Source: an uncultured Akkermansia sp.
Lineage (GTDB): Bacteria; Verrucomicrobiota; Verrucomicrobiia; Verrucomicrobiales; Akkermansiaceae
DNA length: 35,265 nucleotides
Assembly: GCA_904501975.1 (NCBI GenBank)
Contig: CAJGCZ010000025.1
Span: forward strand, 1 to 35,265
Reading direction: 5' to 3'
Shown: positions 34,601 to 35,265 of the stretch, one piece after another
Numbering within the stretch: position 1 is the first letter of the stretch
Layout: each line of letters opens with the position of its first letter
The notes under the pieces: model-generated
The model's database searches: none
The model's input: only the letters and a program-made list of their open reading frames with translations
Told to the model about the DNA's origin: nothing
Program-made: the position numbers and the translations under genes

Positions 34601-34792
34601 AACCGCGAGTTCCAAGCCCACCGCGTGCGCGGTTTCTGCACCCGCTGGGCCGGTAGAGACCTGCTGAATATGAGCTACTACGCTCGCGTTAAACGCGCCG
34701 GCGAGGCCATGGCTCCCCCGGCCTCTGCCCAGCTTATGTACGAGCCGCAAACGTACGGCCTCTCGCCCAACACGAAGGTGATTAGTAAGTGA
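28601..34792 (+). CDS. Giant bacterial alpha-2-macroglobulin-like protein without the thioester motif
   Basis: This 2063-residue protein has an N-terminal export signal (KSKKRLAEASALVVAALSAG, then IGTAAEV). Successive macroglobulin-like beta domains include an MG2 domain near 715-805 (TDRSLYRPGETVNLRGVLRE). The A2M core lies near 1405-1500 (PVAVWAPALATNAEGNFSVN, then LPDTLTTYQVYAVALG). A helical toroid follows near 1600-1850, and the C-terminal macroglobulin domain ends in FVLEDYLPSNMEAINPE. Family members trap proteases. The thioester CxEQ is absent: YGNTEW at about 1617-1622 occupies its place. An acidic, Cys-bearing insert (about 1310-1400) lies where bait segments are found. No penicillin-binding-protein 1C gene accompanies it. 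The gene is monocistronic, with its own promoter and terminator. Confidence 0.9.
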   Translation: MIPKKVMPMKSKKRLAEASALVVAALSAGIGTAAEVRQGHNSVIIKFTEPVVSTGVVENCWMEQLPAEDRGLNLFDITGDPAHTPTARWRDQDCLELTFVTGTATATKYRLSFRPGSDKYLSGKKMKTSSFEFSVKPKPLTSVSIMSGIPGGAVGVKSKTEITKEQLAFSVHSAVRYEFRQRISHSSGKFGKVVPATVTEMRVKNLEEYELHRYLNHPEKLGLSKDIKGLEAFSPELVVPGRVIVTPAEPLDKGKDWVLYCIAEENSGFVSGIVDGSFVPDTDLATGVSVYVERDAKQGDLMLASIAFESPVAEKDVEGIFRSMEIAHNGTLAVASEDGLSKVLTVGDRTITFRLLPLPENAVSAGAPQYLRKEGSDDAPTNVAYDLPYTDSFVMAIEGAESLPLTVDITIKKGTAALLGQPVTTDHCHRMTLAAAAPELSYLSTPDSPMLLPLKGEHKLRMESINNCSTELSVARLSVENFAQYRSALYRINEESVRSYAEINYLMQLTKKRLAAGLETEKYAKDQIKSYQRRLSQLKSSLPNYKALRAEMENVSFTEPRVLDTTGQGIGAVKAAEVLVDLDELQGGTAGPGLYLISVKTKADSNVRALLRELELDETLYDFEVWYAVQLTDLNFVEVGNAMMANRLSDGTPLSEGQLLNVTGSEPRVMAELKDGVVLTPASKSLLSGKQHVIFASGDDYRTVSRHYSSPRMNTDRRIMMVTDRSLYRPGETVNLRGVLREVSPLGVPSMPHVKSVELIVSRPNRKELMRKTLKLNEYGAYDFSFKLPEGDEDVVGTYRVTVQADGNKYRDEEFVECQEFRRDAFSAEGVLTMKKVRPEEFTYTLTAKDLNGVPLAGATAELEFDLSCYENTHHHYLNLPKEGEGAAPTPHLKDKQWKEVLTLDAQGKAVYTAKFDYLHRNNAMMGQGHLRVSGSVKNDREEYMNINSTSSALYPADFMFRLNGLSDITLYSTTEDAEYEILNRDQSVSLRMFSQKDTINKLPNGIMVITPEPTLVWQGEVNVPANCFNGVPTGMYEVWKQNEKNFKEGAYVKVELSGKDASGLELVDWLTVHPWEIERPQRRQTESRTAKSSLSGRCIKVESHFENEGKATVLVNSVAGIRPATAVEVKKGQNTWEIPLQDDEYGEVHVAVMLPVAEDGRYERLEYTTVPTDVERVDTKLAVQLSMPQQSPAPGAEITLSGHIVGPDGKPIPDAEVTLFAVDKGMLSVSGGHRIDNPGTFFTKVWVSGMYPQFSSIPAPVIYHKHEKQILSLMDGIWQGDIVGEGEKCYTSHSSSRHRPMVMARAGSGAVKTLGAVMPQADCVEEAVCVEMECDDEFGDGSLGDGLGAAPMAAESASWDMARPTLARNAVSYKKRAANTTAEGEIPPWLLEEEEEGADVPTPRLRTNFVPVAVWAPALATNAEGNFSVNVTLPDTLTTYQVYAVALGKDGKQFGYAESEFTVNQPVMITPGTPLFMSTGDRLRLPLTITNNTEAEGTWTVQLEGAEAPQQIVLQAKTTSTLYFDYTAVEEGERKLRWEARSTAGSDAVEGSFEVKFPAPVLREAHRLVLNEGAEAVQVGKLLAPELASSTRGKVEIELSANPLLHLNECMELTLSRGYGNTEWYATSLLPWMLHERMAPFSPVMASVPAAEARETVLKGIDRLVKCQVSDGGMSYWPSSSFCSNQMSSPWASAYAGLVLTIAQDNGFAVPENTMSRLREYLAAYLKEMREKEKEWKAMSPHILYAIARTLEDDSLITEALNRALAQQTERDGGDDILLGVYHPRFCYYSWFRSHRSAASLNFLAEMHQDNEARHASFLKWMRVVGHDYRHATTWDGGWMLIALHEYLRLTPAGNPNSTVTLENGQQLTLGNGPTAYTPATTPTLGEIATTITPTSGTTYVNVKFKAQPEQTEYPGVVEKGLQVTRIYEKRGDDGAWRPCTEFNVGDVVRVTLTCAKAEKDLEYFVLEDYLPSNMEAINPEIPSQSAGLEWTPWSSWFDNREFQAHRVRGFCTRWAGRDLLNMSYYARVKRAGEAMAPPASAQLMYEPQTYGLSPNTKVISK

Positions 34793-34804
34793 TGCAAAAA
34801 AATC

Positions 34805-34830
34805 CTCGCGCCGGTAAACACCGGCGCGAG
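34805..34830 (+). terminator. Strong intrinsic terminator of the macroglobulin gene
   Basis: CTCGCGCCGGT and ACCGGCGCGAG form 11-bp arms around AAAC, followed by AATTTTTT. It lies 12 nt after the stop codon. Confidence 0.88.
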
Positions 34831-34840
34831 AATTTTTTGG

Positions 34841-35030
34841 ATGTACGATTTACGATGTACAATGTACGATTTTTCAGTTAGGCGGCTGCGCCGCAGGAGG
34901 GGAGGCAGTGCTCAGCATAACTTACCGCCCGCTCCTTAAAGCGCGGAGCCAAAGCGGTGGCTTGAGCATCGCTATCTCCCCGCGACCGGAGGGGCCAAGC
35001 TTAAAAATTGTACCTTGTAAATCGTTAATC
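34841..35030. repeat. Palindrome-rich region bounded by inverted repeats
   Basis: ACGATTTACGATGTAC (34845-34860) and GTACCTTGTAAATCGT (35010-35025) are inverted copies matching at 14 of 16 positions. Between them lie GCGGCTGCGCCGC, a TGCTCA...TGAGCA pair (34911-34966 region) and several GC-rich half-palindromes. ATGTACGATTT also occurs twice, 21 bp apart (34841 and 34862). No open frame is convincing. It may be a different repeat family from the REP-like arms. Confidence 0.55.
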
Positions 35031-35073
35031 CAATTCGTACCTCGTACTTCCACAAATTACAATTTGTCGTCTC

Positions 35074-35265
35074 CACCCCGCGAGCGTAGCGAGCCAAATT
35101 CTGAGCCCCGTTCGGGGCGATATAAAATAGACCGGGGTGGAGCCGCGTTAGCGGCGGAACCCCGGGTTATCCACCCATCAATTGGAACCCCGGAGGGGTG
35201 GCATAAAGGGTTGCGTCATGTTGTAGTTCGTTTATTATCTATGGTATTGCAAGGAAAACATGAGT
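35074..35265. repeat. Two-armed REP/BIME-like element, copy D (left arm, cut by window end)
   Basis: After the CGCGAGCGTAGCGAGC palindrome (about 35080-35095), the arm starts at GAGCCCCG (35103). From GGGGCGATATAAAATAGACC onward it is nearly identical to the left arm of copy A, through GGAACCCCGGAGGGGTGGCAT. The start of its AT-rich centre, GGCATAAAGGGTTGCGT, matches the right end of copy B's centre in inverted orientation. The right arm is beyond the window. Confidence 0.82.

Noticed and set aside
35167..35175. TTATCCACC as a DnaA box
   Set aside because: It is a single near match inside a palindromic repeat arm, with no cluster around it.

Overview
This window most likely comes from a Verrucomicrobiota bacterium of the Akkermansia type. 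That is an inference from the mix of proteins and the style of an Rhs relic, not from a marker gene. The gene set is mostly chromosomal housekeeping: ribD, argS, truB, nrnA-like, ribF and carB. It is interspersed with lineage-type secreted proteins and with intergenic regions full of GC-rich palindromic (REP-like) repeats. No tRNA, rRNA, CRISPR array, prophage or defence operon was seen.

Layout. Positions 1-860 hold degenerate palindromic repeats and a relic of an Rhs core gene. Positions 860-6542 are a minus-strand block: an unrecognised protein, two tandem L,D-transpeptidase lipoproteins, a TraB/GumN-like protein and a cytoplasmic GH13 enzyme. Positions 6681-12769 are a plus-strand block: a lipoprotein, an AT-rich gap that looks like a replication origin, ribD, a 6S-like RNA, a DUF2752 protein, argS and a helical-repeat secreted protein. 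Positions 12869-17842 are a tight six-gene minus-strand operon: EamA transporter, nrnA-like, truB, ribF, DUF2156 and YkgJ. Positions 18124-23243 hold an acidic secreted protein, an iron alcohol dehydrogenase, a flavodoxin-fold oxidoreductase, a repeat cluster, and an overlapping thioredoxin / ribbon-helix-helix pair. Positions 23335-34792 hold carB, a RAYT transposase beside one of its presumed repeats, a small exported protein and a 2063-residue alpha-2-macroglobulin-like protein. The window ends inside another repeat copy.

The main finding is a probable chromosomal origin region. The gap at 7308-7620 has four exact TTATTCACA (DnaA-box) sequences. Three of the five adjacent exact or near boxes are exact, and four of the five lie on a strict 12-bp period. 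The gap separates minus-strand genes on the left from plus-strand genes on the right. Within 7 kb to its right lie two perfect 16-bp parS palindromes and two parS-like sites. One perfect parS forms the first codons of a gene. The dnaA and parAB genes are not in the window.

A second theme is transcript architecture. At many genes a sigma70-type -10 box ends only 5-10 nt before the start codon and no Shine-Dalgarno sequence is visible, which implies leaderless or nearly leaderless mRNAs. This pattern also settles several start codons, including those of the thioredoxin-like protein and ArgS.
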